A stretch of DNA of 40,187 nucleotides, from positions 1 through 40,187 of the IMG/VR virus record IMGVR_UViG_3300025030_000239. The stretch is one strand, 5' to 3'. Numbering within the stretch: position 1 is the stretch's first letter; every line of letters starts with the position of its first letter. Below the pieces are notes generated by a model. That model searched no databases. It was not told where the DNA came from and saw only the letters and a list, made by a program, of their open reading frames with translations. The translations under genes were made by a program, and so were the position numbers. The DNA is from a virus. Below are positions 11,427-21,419 of the stretch, piece by piece.

Positions 11427-11450
11427 CTGCCCACCATTTCTGATGAGCAG
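11427..11450 (-). promoter_or_regulatory. Intercistronic hairpin after the major capsid gene
   Basis: A 10-bp stem with a few GU pairs closes a GAAA tetraloop on the minus strand, a very stable RNA shape. No T-tract follows, so it is not a simple terminator. It may stabilise the capsid mRNA or reduce readthrough into the next gene. Confidence 0.5.
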
Positions 11451-11462
11451 TGTAGCAATCGA

Positions 11463-12773
11463 TTAGGCTTGGTAGTTAATTCTTCAACCCATTTTTCTAG
11501 AACCGTAAGTTCCGTAATTGAAGTATGAAGCTCTAACAGTTTCATATAGTCTAGTTCAAGTTACTCTTGTCATAACTCCGTCTTCGATGAAGTCATCAGC
11601 GAACAAGTCAGCACAGAATAATTGATCTGGATCTAATAGGAATACTTGTCATGCAGGAAGAAGTGAATCTAGCATGATTGGAAGAGGTTTTCAACCGTAA
11701 GCGAATTCAAGTCCTGCGTGTCCAGTACCTAGTTTAGAGGTATATGGAGTTGTAGATTGATTTGCTTGTACTGTAATAGTGATTGAGTCTGTATATGTAG
11801 CATACACATCTTCAGAAACTAAGAAGTATTTTACGTTTTTGTTGTAACGTCTAACTGCTGAATACAAGTCTCTGAAGTCTTTGATAACAGTGGTAGAACC
11901 AGTTTTATCATAAACGATAGATTTCATGTATGGAGTAGTAGAACGAGTTACGTTTTGGATTTTTCCAGAAGCAAGAGCTAGAGGAGAAAGAGTACCGTCA
12001 TCAACGAGACCGAATATACCCATAGGAGCATTTCCATATTCTCATTTGAATCTAATATGCCACGTATCAGCATTTGTACCTGCTCTATTGTTACCAGTAG
12101 CAGAAGTACCCACAGTCTTACTAGCAGTAAGAGTAATTTGAGTGTCTGAATCTACTGAAGCAATGATAGCATCAATTTGAGTTCAACCTGCAAAGTCTGA
12201 TTCAGTACCGAAACTGATTTCTTGACCTGCCATAAACCATTGAGTACCAAGAGCATATACATTTTGTGATGCGATTGTACCTTTAGCCTTAGCTGAAATA
12301 GTGATTGCAGTTCAAGTCTGAGCACCTGTATTAGGAAGAACTCAAACGATACCTGTTCCGTCTCATCTAATAAGTCTACTCTTAGCCCATATCATAGCTC
12401 TACGAATAGCAAGACCGTATAGGTTTACTGCTGTTTCAAGTGCTGATTTGTCTTTAGATGTAGCTTTTATTGCTTCATGACCGATTCTATAAGAAGCAGT
12501 TATGAATTTTGGAGTAACTTCCATTTTATCAAGGTGGATATCAGAAGCTATTAAAGCTGATCCTTCTGCACCTGCATAAGCTGTCATTCATCCGTCTTGT
12601 GAAGTAATTACAAATTTATTGTTTTTTAGGTCTACTTCTACACCTACTTTGTTTTGTCCGTCTATGTTTAGAGAATCCTCAACTAATACGTCAATTTCTA
12701 AGAATTGTTCTTGTATGTTAGGCTCTAATTGTTCTTTCAGCATATTTGCGAAAAGAGCGATATCTGCACTCAT
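11463..12773 (-). CDS. Major capsid protein, 436 aa
   Basis: Starts MSADIALFANMLKEQLEPNI and has an N-terminal arm, a mixed alpha/beta core (for example FITASYRIGHEAIKATSKD) and a C-terminus ending FNYGTYGSRKMGGRINYQA, in keeping with an HK97-fold coat protein of a P22/podovirus-like type. It directly follows a scaffold gene and portal. By hand count only 9 of about 42 glycines are UGA and the rest are GGN, mostly GGT, in contrast to the fibres. This suggests selection on codon choice for high output. The TTGCAT promoter at 13582-13609 probably drives scaffold plus capsid. Confidence 0.85.
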
Positions 12774-12800
12774 AATTTTAAGAGTTATTTATATAAAATA

Positions 12801-13484
12801 CTAATGTCCGAAAACTCAAAACTTTTTGTAGATATTAGCATTTACCTCTGCTTGTGTTTCAGGTCTATCTCATGTGTTTGATTTAGTGCCTACTCAAGGG
12901 GTGAATGCTGAAGGCTTCATTTTAGCTTGAATTTCAGAATGTTTTGCAAGCATGGCTATCTGTGTTGGAGTTAGACCTTGCTCGTCTATTTGTCTCATTG
13001 TAGCAACGACTTCATCTCTAGATACTTTACTTATTCAGTATTTTTCAAATTCAGATGAATGAGATTCAGCAACTTTGTTATAAACATTGTCGATATATCT
13101 TTCAGTCTCAATTGATTCGAGTTTTTCTTGAAGTCATGATTTTTTCAATATTTCAAGGGCTTTTTGTTCTGCTCTTTGTTCAGCAGTATACTCGATCTCC
13201 TTTTTTCAGTCAGGATCAGTTTCATCATCGAATACTGGTTTTACTCTTCCTGATTCTTCTTTAATCCTTGCAAGTTCTTCCTTCGCTTCCTTTGCTTCTC
13301 TCTTTGCATTAGAGATTTGATATCTCATTTCTGCTTGAGGATCTTTCGCAGTAGGCTTATCGGTAGGATTAGCAGGATTTGGATTAGCTGGATTTTGCTC
13401 TTGTCAAGCAGTTTGGTTGTTTCAAGCTTCTCAGCCTGCGTTTGTATCAGCACCATTTGATGCATCTACTCAGTCAATTAACAT
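12801..13484 (-). CDS. Capsid scaffolding protein, 227 aa
   Basis: Residues 1-45 are a flexible Gly/Asn/Pro/Gln segment with the short repeat NPANP. Then comes a strong coiled coil (NAKREAKEAKEELARIKEES), a middle helix rich in Lys/Glu and a C-terminal region. This layout, the size and the position between portal and coat protein are those of a phage scaffold that directs procapsid assembly and is later released. The gene is preceded by a 5' leader with two twin hairpins and a TTGCAT-type promoter. Confidence 0.8.
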
Positions 13485-13521
13485 AGGTGTTATAATAAAG
13501 AATTATAAGCATTTGATTTAA

Positions 13522-13564
13522 GAGAGTTTTGTCTCTCGGCATTTGAAGGCAAGTTTTGTCTTGC
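13522..13564 (-). ncRNA. Twin 5'-leader hairpins with identical ACAAAA loops
   Basis: On the minus strand two hairpins, GCAAG-ACAAAA-CTTGC (13564-13549) and GAGAG-ACAAAA-CTCTC (13537-13522), have different 5-bp stems but the same six-base loop. Conserved loops on changed stems suggest selection at the RNA level. They sit in the leader of the scaffold/capsid transcript, where they could stabilise the message or bind a protein. Confidence 0.6.
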
Positions 13565-13581
13565 AGTGGTTGGTTATTCGC

Positions 13582-13609
13582 AATATATTTACATTCACGA
13601 TAAATGCAA
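13582..13609 (-). promoter_or_regulatory. TTGCAT-class promoter for scaffold/capsid
   Basis: -35 TTGCAT (13609-13604), 16-bp spacer, -10 TATATT (13587-13582), reading toward the scaffold gene. The same arrangement occurs before the 32721 gene and the plus-strand acidic gene. The predicted transcript starts near 13575 and carries the twin hairpins. Confidence 0.6.
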
Positions 13610-13652
13610 ATTTTTTGTGCATATTCATTGGATATACACAAATAATCTGATT

Positions 13653-15446
13653 TTATTGTGCAGATGAGTTTAGAAATGCATTATGCATATTTGCATGGTT
13701 TATTATAGCTTTTCCTGCATCTGATTCAGGTGGGAAGTTCTTTAATAGTTCTGTATGCATAGCAAGGTGCAATTGGTGGTCGTCTGAAGGGTTTGCATTA
13801 AAAGAGATAGCATTCATCAATTTCTTATTTTCTCATTCTGCGATTTGTAAGTCTGGATTTATTTCTTTGTCTATGTCTTTTTGTATCTTTGTAGCTATAT
13901 CGTTTGTAACTCAGAATATATCTGTAATTGTATTTGGACTTATCTTTATATCTGGTTTGAATTTAGCGATTAAATCTAATATCTGGATAGATTGCATTTG
14001 TTTTGTGATTTCATCAAAAGCATCTCTTCAGGTAATTGTAACTTTTGTTTTAGATTGTTTGAATGTCTTTTTATCAACTTCTACGGATCAACCTCATTGT
14101 CATTTTACTGATACTTTATCTTCTCAATATATGTCATGAAGTCTTAAAACTATTCTTACGAGTCTATTCATATATTTATTAAGTTCTCCGAGTGCTGTAC
14201 CTATATTGTTCTTCGATCATGCTTGAAGTGCCATTATTGCTCTACCAGATGCATCAGGTCAAATTGAAGATTGCCCCATGATATCAGCTTTCATTCATCC
14301 TTCCATGTCTGCTTGAGTCATAAGAAAGTCTAGATGCTGTAAGTCTGCTTGAGTAACCTGCAAAAATGTTGCTTGTTGTGGTAAGTCCTGAGAACCTGCA
14401 ACCTCAATAACTTCAATATCCATTGAGTTAAGAAGATTATTTGTTGCTTTTGTTAGGGTAGTTCATTCTTTTACATAAACGAAACGTCATCCTGATTTGA
14501 CTATCTTGTTTATCTTTTCGATTAATTGGTTTATTTCTCTTTCAAGTTCTAGCATATCAACATACCAACCTCTAGGATATAGGGATTCAGGATCATTCAT
14601 AGTTGTATAGTATGTGAAAGGTAAGAATCATACTTCAAACTCTTCTTTTTCGAGAAGCAGTCATTGAGTTGTTAGAATTCTGTACAGTTTTCAATCTTCA
14701 ACGTAATAACCTTCTCTGACTATAAGAGTCTTTGAATTTGGTTTATCTTTAAGCATTGCATTCTTTGTAGTATCCAGAGATTGTTTTTTCTCATTTCCTA
14801 CGTTCTCCCAGTCAATCGGTGATCATAATCCGTCAAGTGGATATTTCTTTTCTAGATATCTTTTACCTTTCGTATAAGTTACGATTATCTTCTTGATATC
14901 TCTTAGGCATCTTGCATCTAGGTCTATGTAAGTATCCATAGAATCATAAGACTTAAATTCGTATGTTTTCTTTTTCTCATCGTAATATGCGATAGTCCAT
15001 GCGAGTCATCTGAATAATCCGTAAAAAATAACGTCATCCATTACGGTATCATAAAAAGAACATACCTCATCAAGATCTGACTCATTTCATTCAAATACTC
15101 CGTTAAGGAATGATCTCTTATTCTCTAGATCCTCTTCTGTAACATCTCAACCGTTTACTGCTGTGATAAGATATTGAGGTTCATTGTTTCAAAGATAGTT
15201 TGACGTAATCCTGTATTGTCTCTTGATAAGATTCAAAAAACTCCTTCTTTTAGGATCTTTAATGATTGTGCTAGTACCTGCAAGCCTGTCTTTTCTTCTT
15301 ACTGGGTATTTGTTACCTTTGAAAGAGTACATAACATCTTTACATTCTGCTTCCCATTCTGACCTATAAGTGATATTATCATTTATAACGTCATTTTGCA
15401 TCTTGATGAACTCTTCTGCTGTAATAAATTCTGATATTGCCTTCAT
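13653..15446 (-). CDS. Portal protein, 597 aa
   Basis: Dodecameric DNA gateway at the capsid vertex. Support: size, position between terminase and scaffold, an N-terminal helical part, a central wing/stem region, and the segment QADMEGGMKADIMG ... GPDASGRAIMALQAGSKNN (about 385-430), which matches the conserved region of P22-gp1-like portals. The C-terminal DDHQLHLAMHTE also recurs near the end of such proteins. Dozens of in-frame UGA codons fall at Gly-like positions. The start at 15446 (MKAISEFITAEEF) is the first ATG after the upstream stop. Confidence 0.85.
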
Positions 15447-15454
15447 ATTTTGGA

Positions 15455-15664
15455 TTAGTTATCATGATATAATGGAGTGTCTGTAATGTTTGGTATTTCT
15501 TTTTTCTCTTTGATTGGTTTTTCGATTACCTTCTTATAATCAAAAATATCCTTTGATTTCTCAAGGATTTTCATTTCTATCACTAGCTTATAGCAGAAAT
15601 AAGATTGGATAGAGCTTGCTATCACTACTCAGAATATTGCTAATATCTCAATCAATTCTTTCAT
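15455..15664 (-). CDS. Small single-span membrane protein, 69 aa
   Basis: Starts MKELIEILAIFGVVIASSIQ: one hydrophobic helix (about 5-25, with a UGA-coded Gly) followed by a Lys/Glu-rich cytoplasmic tail. It lies between portal and terminase. Its function is unknown; small membrane proteins in this place may serve lysis or superinfection control, but nothing here proves it. Confidence 0.7.
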
Positions 15665-15674
15665 TTAAGTAAGG

Positions 15675-15881
15675 TTATTTAACTATTCTAACACATCTTT
15701 CGTAAATTCATCTGTTTGCTTTTGTTTTTTCGTATAGGCAGTATTGGTTACGATCTTCGATGTACATTTCATCTCGGACTATAAATTGTTCTCATTCTTT
15801 GTATTGCTGAGTTCATCTGGTTACTATTATCGTCTTTCCGATATATGAATTGCTTTTTGTTTTCATATTATCGGTATTCAT
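15675..15881 (-). CDS. Small basic protein, 68 aa
   Basis: Starts MNTDNMKTKSNSYIGKTIIV; a second in-frame ATG 5 codons in is equally possible. Probably a small beta-barrel (SYIGKTIIVTRG ... YKEGEQFIVRDE) of the KOW/SH3-like kind, but I cannot name the family. It overlaps the end of the 42-aa gene upstream by 14 bases, suggesting coupled translation. Confidence 0.65.
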
Positions 15882-15996
15882 GATCTCAGTCATCAGTGCA
15901 TTTTTTCTTTCTCTTTCCTTTCATCTTTTCTTTCTTGTCTTCCTTCATCATCTCATCCATTTGTCTGGCATTCATCATTTTATCTTTTGCTTTCAT
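15868..15996 (-). CDS. Very small Lys/Met-rich protein, 42 aa
   Basis: Starts MKAKDKMMNARQMDEMMKED. Highly charged, with about a third Lys plus Met, and no membrane segment. It contains one UGA (DDGDHEYR). A real gene is supported by the frame, the overlap with the next gene and compact packing, though it is short. Function unknown. Confidence 0.5.
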
Positions 15997-16058
15997 AAAT
16001 TGAATTGATTATATATATTTTTCTAAATATATTCTAGTTTTGAATTAAATCAAGTTTT

Positions 16059-17705
16059 TTATTTATCAAGATAATCTCATCTAGATACTCTTAGTTTAAG
16101 TCTTTGTAAATATCCCATGTCTTCTTCTACTTCCCGAGGTGGTCTATAAGTAACTACCCACGATTCGTGAACTGTTCAATGATAAGCAATCATATCAGCT
16201 ACAAGTAAATCATCATGATTTGGAGATATTGCATTTGGTCTATTATTTGAATCATATTGAAATGTTCTTATTTCCGCCAAAGTATCTAGAGTTATCCATA
16301 TTCAGGTTTCATCCTTTCTATATAATGCTCAACGATATTCACGTATAATAAGATCCTTTGAAACTGTAGTCATCCTGAATCAGTATTTTTCTTGAATATT
16401 ATCATCAGATGCATTATCAATGCTTCTAGCCTTCAGCATAAATTGAAACCATGAATAATGCTTACACTCATTTATGAATGCAAGTCCTACATTGTTTTCA
16501 GGTAATAACAATCATTGATATTTTCTTCAGTTCTCTTCATATCATAGAATAAAGTCCATTTTTTGAGCTAATATAATTTCATTAACCTTTCATTTGAACT
16601 GGCAAGCAACCTGTCATTTTCTGTTTCTTCATGATATAGTGGAATAATCTCATTTAACTCAACCTTCAGCCATATCAATACCGAATACCAATTCATCTGT
16701 AGGAGGTAGATATAGTTTCCAACCTTCAATCTCTTTATAATGCTTTTGTATTCTGAATTCTTGAGATACATCAAAAACCATTGCACCAGATGATACGAAT
16801 GCGTGCTCAATAGTAATAGGGTTTTCCTGATTGAATTTCTTTTCTCAGTCTTCTCATAATGCAAGAGCTGTTTCGATCTTCTTATGTCTCCAAAATAACT
16901 TCCTGTATCATTTTTCTTTTCAATGCTTCTCTAAGTAGTTTTTATAGAATTGCAATTCATCTTCGTTAGGTATCCAATTCTCAGGTGGTTCTAGTTCGTT
17001 TCTGTCTTCAATATCAAAAGGATAGAATAAAAGCTTATAATCTCATAATCAGTCTTTGGCATTCATACAAAGCACATAGAATACATCTCATAAACCATTT
17101 GCAGTGGACTCGATAGTAACTGAAGCTTGTCTAAACTCATTCATAGCAATATAAACCTTTGATTGATTTTCTGAAGTCATCCATGCAAACTCTGATACGT
17201 GTATTTTTGTAGGTGTTTTTCATCTAACATCAAGGGCAATCTTTAGGGTAGAATTTGTTTCTTTCCAATAAAGCTCGTTTGAGTTATCTGTTTTAGGTCT
17301 TGGTAATATTGCTTTGATACATGAAACCATTGAATCATAAGTATATCTGGCTTTCTTGAAAAATTCATCTAAAAGATCCTGCCTGTGTGTGATAAAATAA
17401 TTATTACGGTTATTAGGTCAGAATAATACATCGTCTGTAAGATCAATAATCTTTAATGTAGAAACTCAACCTTGCCTATACTTTAGAATTACACATCTCC
17501 AATCTTGCTCTTCCCAGATAAGATTCTGAATATAATTAAAGTGAAAGGGTACTGTCTGTCCGTATTCATCAACGATATAATAAAGGTTTTGCATTCTCCA
17601 CTTCTTTGAAGTCAATCGTGCAAATAATTCTTCTGGATTTAATTTCTGGATAGAACTTCGATCTATTATTTCATTTTCAATATCAATTAAGACTGCTGTA
17701 CTCAT
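16059..17705 (-). CDS. terL: Terminase large subunit, 548 aa
   Basis: DNA-packaging motor ATPase and headful nuclease. Motifs seen: Walker A variant KYRQGGVST (75-83), in which Gly80 is UGA; a Walker-B-like VSEFAW (170-175); the coupling motif ESTANG (199-204); and nuclease acidic residues in GIDMAEGG (Asp344), GDYST (Asp353) and SPNHDDLLVAD (Asp498/499/504). The length fits the family. It follows the small terminase after a 104-nt gap and precedes the portal by three tiny genes. The ATG at 17705 is preceded by a T/A-rich stretch with no TTAACCAA copy. Confidence 0.95.
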
Positions 17706-17809
17706 TTTTTTGTCAAGTATGAAAGTTTATTTATTTAAAGCCAATTTGTATTTTTTATAAAAGCTAAAACCCCGTAAAATTTGTGCCTTAATATGTTATA
17801 ATATAGTTT

Positions 17810-18445
17810 TTATTTACTTCAGAAACTTCTAACTCAATCCATAAAAGTTTTTAATCATTCATCAAATCATACTTCTACTTTCTGTTTTATTCTACCTTTC
17901 ATCTCATTATAATCACGTATTGATGCTCTTTTTGTAGTTAGTTCTTGTCTTTGCATACATAAAAATAGCAATTCTTTATCCATTGCATCATCATTAAATC
18001 AGTTTACATCAGACAAATATCTCATGTAATTCAAAATGTTAGGGTTTGCAAGGAGTCTTGATGATTCAGTTCTTGCTGTGTTATAGGCTCAAGCATCGTA
18101 ATACTCTGTCTTGAATGCTCTGATATAACTCTGAGTAGCATTTGCAAAGTATTCTGATGACAAGCAATATAAACGACAGAATCTTTCTTGTTTGATTGTT
18201 AACTTAAACTTTGCTAATAGAGCTGTGTATTCTGGAGTTCAGAACTTAGGAGTAGGATGCAGTATATCTGATTCAATATTTCTAAATTCTTCTTCGAGTC
18301 TTTCTTGTTCTGAGTCCCACCATGTTTTCTTTTCTTCTTTTGATCCTTCTTCATGTAACGGTGGCAAAGAAACCTCAGTAATATTATCTGAGGTCTTTTT
18401 TGTGATTCTCTTTGTAAGTTTTTTCTTGTTTGATTTTAGTGTCAT
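17810..18445 (-). CDS. terS: Terminase small subunit, 211 aa
   Basis: Binds phage DNA and delivers it to the large subunit. A basic, disordered N-terminus (MTLKSNKKKLTKRITKK) and an acidic linker come before the family signature KLTIKQERFCRLYCLSSEYF (about 81-100), the ATQSYIRAF helix and a SRLLANPNILNYM segment, as in XtmA-like subunits with a helix-turn-helix. UGA-coded Gly occurs in the second half. Directly upstream of the large subunit. Confidence 0.85.
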
Positions 18446-18451
18446 AATTAT

Positions 18452-18673
18452 TTAATTTATATTACACAATGTATATAAAGGTTTTTGAGATGGATAACTA
18501 GGATATAAATTAGGATTCTGCATAGGGTAGAATGGTGTAGAAACATGATTTATTATTATTTTCTTTGATACGGTTATCTTAGTTTTTTCTCACTCAAATT
18601 CAATAGTAAAGTTACTTATTGAAGTATCATTTTGAAGTTCTTGTATTATTTCTAATATTTCAGATTTTTTCAT
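18452..18673 (-). CDS. Small protein, 73 aa
   Basis: Starts MKKSEILEIIQELQNDTSIS: a helical N-terminus, a short beta part, and a Pro/Tyr/Asn/Ser-rich tail (NPNLYPSYPSQKPLY). It ends a few bases before the small terminase starts. No known family. The aromatic-rich tail suggests a disordered binding region. Confidence 0.65.
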
Positions 18674-18721
18674 AATTACCGTTTATTTTTAAATTTCTTT
18701 AATTCTCTATGTTCTCTGAGA

Positions 18722-19186
18722 TTATCCTTGTAGCTCGGTTTCCGTTTTTGGTTCGGATTCAGTATTTGTATCATTTTCTTGGGTAATTAAGTCTTTTCTT
18801 GCTTTAAGTTTATTAATCTGATCTAGAATTCTAAGCATTTCTTCTCAATCAAAAAATTTTTCTTTACGCATCATACTATCTAATAATTTCTCAGTATCAT
18901 CAATAATTTCTTTCTCAAGATCCGTTATTGTCTGGATTGCTTCGATTATCTTACCCTTGTTTGTCTGCATGAATTTTATGTATTCCTTTTGTTTTTTCGG
19001 AGTGAAAATCTTGAAATCAGATGTATTTCTAAACCTTGCTTTTTCTACTTCTTCATCGGTAGCACCTTCGTAAAAATCTACGTGAGCATTGGTTCTAAGA
19101 CCTGAAATAATAGCACATAATACTATTTCTACATTATCTGCTTTTACTGTCCATTTCGATCCTGCTATTCAAACGATATATTTCAT
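18722..19186 (-). CDS. Uncharacterised coiled-coil protein, 154 aa
   Basis: Starts MKYIVGIAGSKWTVKADNVE. The first third looks like a small beta/alpha domain; residues 75-130 form a charged helical coil (DLEKEIIDDTEKLLDSMM), and the end is Thr/Glu rich. The ATG is preceded by a perfect TTAACCAA at 8 nt. Encoded in the stretch of small genes upstream of terminase. Not recognised. Confidence 0.7.
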
Positions 19187-19231
19187 AGGTTTTATTGGTT
19201 AATTAATACGGATATATTAATAATTTTTGCT

Positions 19232-19573
19232 TTAAAGTCAAAACTTTTTATATTCTTTTTTTGTTAGTTTACTCATTGTTTTTCCACAATTTCATCATGC
19301 ACACCAACTTCATTTTCAGAATGCAAAACACTTTATATCGGAGCTATCAAACTCTAGCTTATTTGCTGTGTTGTAGTATATGTTTTCTTGTATCTTTTTA
19401 TTAATTCTGATTGAAAAACTATTATTGTCAATTCACATTGGGAAGGCATCTCAGTAGTATATTGCATTCAATGAGTCTGTATATTTACCACCACACTTTC
19501 AGCACTCGCATTCTCTATGCTTTGATACAAGCCTTATGATCGAATCACATTTAACGCAATACAATAGTTTCAT
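19232..19573 (-). CDS. Zinc-ribbon-like Cys-rich protein, 113 aa
   Basis: Cys6 and Cys9 (CVKC) followed by CECGKCGG at 22-29 make a plausible zinc ribbon. A second Cys group near residues 82-96 (KCFAFGKGSWCAGGNCGK) contains several UGA-coded glycines. Overlaps the 3' end of the upstream zincin gene in another frame, so the two are coupled. A DNA- or protein-binding role is only inferred. Confidence 0.7.
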
Positions 19574-19988
19574 ATTTCGATTTCTTAATTTTATATTTCT
19601 TAAATATTCTATCCATAAATTCTAGCTTCAGGTTTATAGTATATTCGTCTGATTTAACATTGTTATATGTTGCAAGGAATATCTCTGCAAAATCTTCTTC
19701 ATACCTTGTGTATGCTGTGAGAGATACAAAACACCTGCTGTATATGTCGCATCCGTCATATAGTTTTTTGTATTCTGATCTTTCTGAGTCATCTATAACC
19801 TTAAAAAATACAAAGTGTCATGTTTCATGTACTAAAACTCATTTTTTATTTACTTCTCATTCAAACTGATAGTCTTTACATAGGTAAATCTTATTTTCAG
19901 TAGGTCTATAAACTCAAGGATATCAGCTCAGACAATTTATTCAGTTGTAGAAATATGAAGTTACTAGGACTATTGGTAAAATTATCAT
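19551..19988 (-). CDS. Zincin-type metallopeptidase-like protein, 145 aa
   Basis: A hydrophobic N-terminus (MIILPIVLVTSYFYN), probably a signal or anchor, is followed by the zincin motif HETGH at 54-58, in which the Gly is a recoded UGA. EEDFAE (97-102) lies at a spacing that could supply a third, Glu zinc ligand. If active it would be a membrane-targeted or exported protease. Cys19, Cys37, Cys80 and Cys86 could stabilise an extracellular fold. Such an enzyme is unusual among early/middle phage genes. Family and substrate are unknown. Confidence 0.75.
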
Positions 19989-20007
19989 ATATTTGTTGTT
20001 ATTTTTG

Positions 20008-20109
20008 CTATACTTCTTCTCAGATTAAGCAAAATCAGATATAAATTATTGTCAGACAGAGTGCGAGTATTAAGATGCATCACACTCATATTAAAATATT
20101 ATCGATCAT
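20008..20109 (-). CDS. Tiny membrane peptide, 33 aa
   Basis: Starts MIDNILIGVGCILILALCLT: a single hydrophobic helix with four UGA-coded glycines. It would stop early under the standard code. It lies two bases from the upstream gene's stop codon, which fits coupled translation. Function unknown. Confidence 0.55.
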
Positions 20110-20110
20110 A

Positions 20111-20359
20111 TTATATTTTTACTGCTTTTTTAAAACCTTTTGAAAGTGCTTCTACACTTCTTTGATTTATCAGTCTACCTTTTCAGTCGTACACTCCAAA
20201 ATACATTTTTCAGTGGCTATCGGTTATGTAATGAGTAGTTATTCTTTTCTTTTTCTTGTATTCTTCCATTTCCTCTTTTTTTACACTTCAGCACCTTTTA
20301 GCAAGTGTTGCAGTGTAGAATTTATCCATAGCTTTTTGATCTATTTCCATTTTTTTCAT
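20111..20359 (-). CDS. Small basic protein, 82 aa
   Basis: Starts MKKMEIDQKAMDKFYTATLA; Lys-rich helix followed by a beta hairpin (HGKMYFGVYDGKGRLINQRS) with UGA-coded glycines. TTAATTAA lies 5 nt before the ATG. Part of the small-gene cluster. No family recognised. Confidence 0.65.
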
Positions 20360-20368
20360 AATTATTAA

Positions 20369-20623
20369 TTAATCTCGGTTATCTGGATCTGGGTAAACTT
20401 CATTAAATTCCTTTTGTAATAAAGAATATTGCTCTTTTAGTGTAACTCTTCTGTCCCAAATTTTTCAATAGTCTGATTCACTTCATAACATAAGTTTTAA
20501 GGCTTTCGTATGATTATCAATATTTACCTGAAGTATTCTCATTTCATCTTTTATTTCACATGCTCTCTCAGGCATATTTTCACAATATGAACAAGGAGGG
20601 TTTAAGTGGCAACTACATGACAT
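20369..20623 (-). CDS. Cys-rich small protein, 84 aa
   Basis: Cys3, Cys5, Cys11, Cys14 and Cys22 lie in the first 22 residues (CSCH, CSYC), a likely zinc-binding knob, followed by a helical, charged C-terminal half. A perfect TTAACCAA sits 8 nt before the ATG, inside the end of the upstream exported-protein gene. Function unknown. Confidence 0.7.
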
Positions 20624-20628
20624 AATAA

Positions 20629-20868
20629 TTATTGGTTAATTTCTAATAAATAAAACAAATATTCTATATCTAAATCCTCATCTACTACATCAGAATTGAA
20701 CGGAACATCTATAGTCTGATATTCATGATATGTAACTTCAGGATCTTTTTCATTTCAAATACAATCGTATAGTCCACATTCTTCGGTATTATATTCGTAA
20801 TAGTCTGCAATAGTAGTAGGAACTGTACATATAAACAGTAATATAAATATAATTGACTTGGTTCTCAT
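20629..20868 (-). CDS. Exported acidic protein with signal peptide, 79 aa
   Basis: Residues 1-20 (MRTKSIIFILLFICTVPTTI) look like a Sec signal peptide, with a plausible cleavage site after TTIA. The mature part is acidic, Tyr-rich and has a close Cys pair (CGLYDC) that could form a disulphide. First gene after the TTGACA-class promoter at 20896-20923, so probably expressed early. A secreted or periplasmic early phage protein suggests a role at the cell surface, such as superinfection exclusion; this is inference. Confidence 0.7.
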
Positions 20869-20895
20869 AAAATAGTTTATTAAGAATACTTGAAC

Positions 20896-20923
20896 AGTAT
20901 ATTTATTTTTGTCTGTCTGTCAA
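20896..20923 (-). promoter_or_regulatory. TTGACA-class phage promoter
   Basis: -35 TTGACA (20923-20918), 16-bp spacer ending AAAAATAAA, -10 TATACT (20901-20896). One of five near-identical copies in the genome; drives the exported-protein gene at 20868. Confidence 0.75.
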
Positions 20924-20925
20924 AT

Positions 20926-21213
20926 TTATTTAATATTTCACTCGTAAAGTGCGATAAGTTCCTTAACTTGCGACTGATCCATATATCAACCTTCTAGAAA
21001 TACATTCTCGATCTTACCACCTTTTCAAACATAAAGTCTTTTTACTTCTCATTTCTGAAAATTTACTATTATAGGAGTTCAATTAAACCTTCAGTAAAGG
21101 CTTACTTCTCAGATTGAGAACCAATATAGCTTATTTATTAGCCATTTAGGGAATCTTAATATCTTTCAGAGTATAAACAAAGTTCGCTTTGCAGTTTTTT
21201 CTAATCTGTCCAT
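20926..21213 (-). CDS. Uncharacterised protein, 95 aa
   Basis: Starts MDRLEKTAKRTLFILGKILR. A basic N-terminus is followed by a mixed segment with several UGA-coded glycines (YGRFNGTPIIVNFQKGEV) and a helical end. Its stop lies against the -35 of the promoter for the next gene. No family recognised. Confidence 0.65.
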
Positions 21214-21419
21214 TGGTAAGTTTGGGTTAATGTTACTTTTTTATTCTTAATTTCAATAACTGACTGGGTTATCATAGCATTTATTGGAACTTTGCTATTG
21301 TAAACTGCCATGAATATTGCTTCTTGTTGTATGTCCTGAATCTGACCTGAAACCTTTATAAATCTTGTGAAGTCTTCGGTTTTTATATCTGATTCGTTTA
21401 TTATTGTGGTACTACCCAT
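21201..21419 (-). CDS. Small protein, 72 aa
   Basis: Starts MGSTTIINESDIKTEDFTRF. The ATG at 21419 overlaps the stop of the DUF1064 gene (TATGGGTAG), giving a clear coupling signal; an upstream in-frame ATG at 21449 is less likely because it lies well inside that gene. No UGA codons occur. Predicted small alpha/beta domain, family unknown. Confidence 0.65.
   Translation of the reverse strand: MGSTTIINESDIKTEDFTRFIKVSGQIQDIQQEAIFMAVYNSKVPINAMITQSVIEIKNKKVTLTQTYQWTD

Noticed and set aside
17703-17720. TTGACA just before the large-terminase ATG as a promoter
   Set aside because: It directly abuts the ATG, so no -10 or transcription start could lie between it and the gene.
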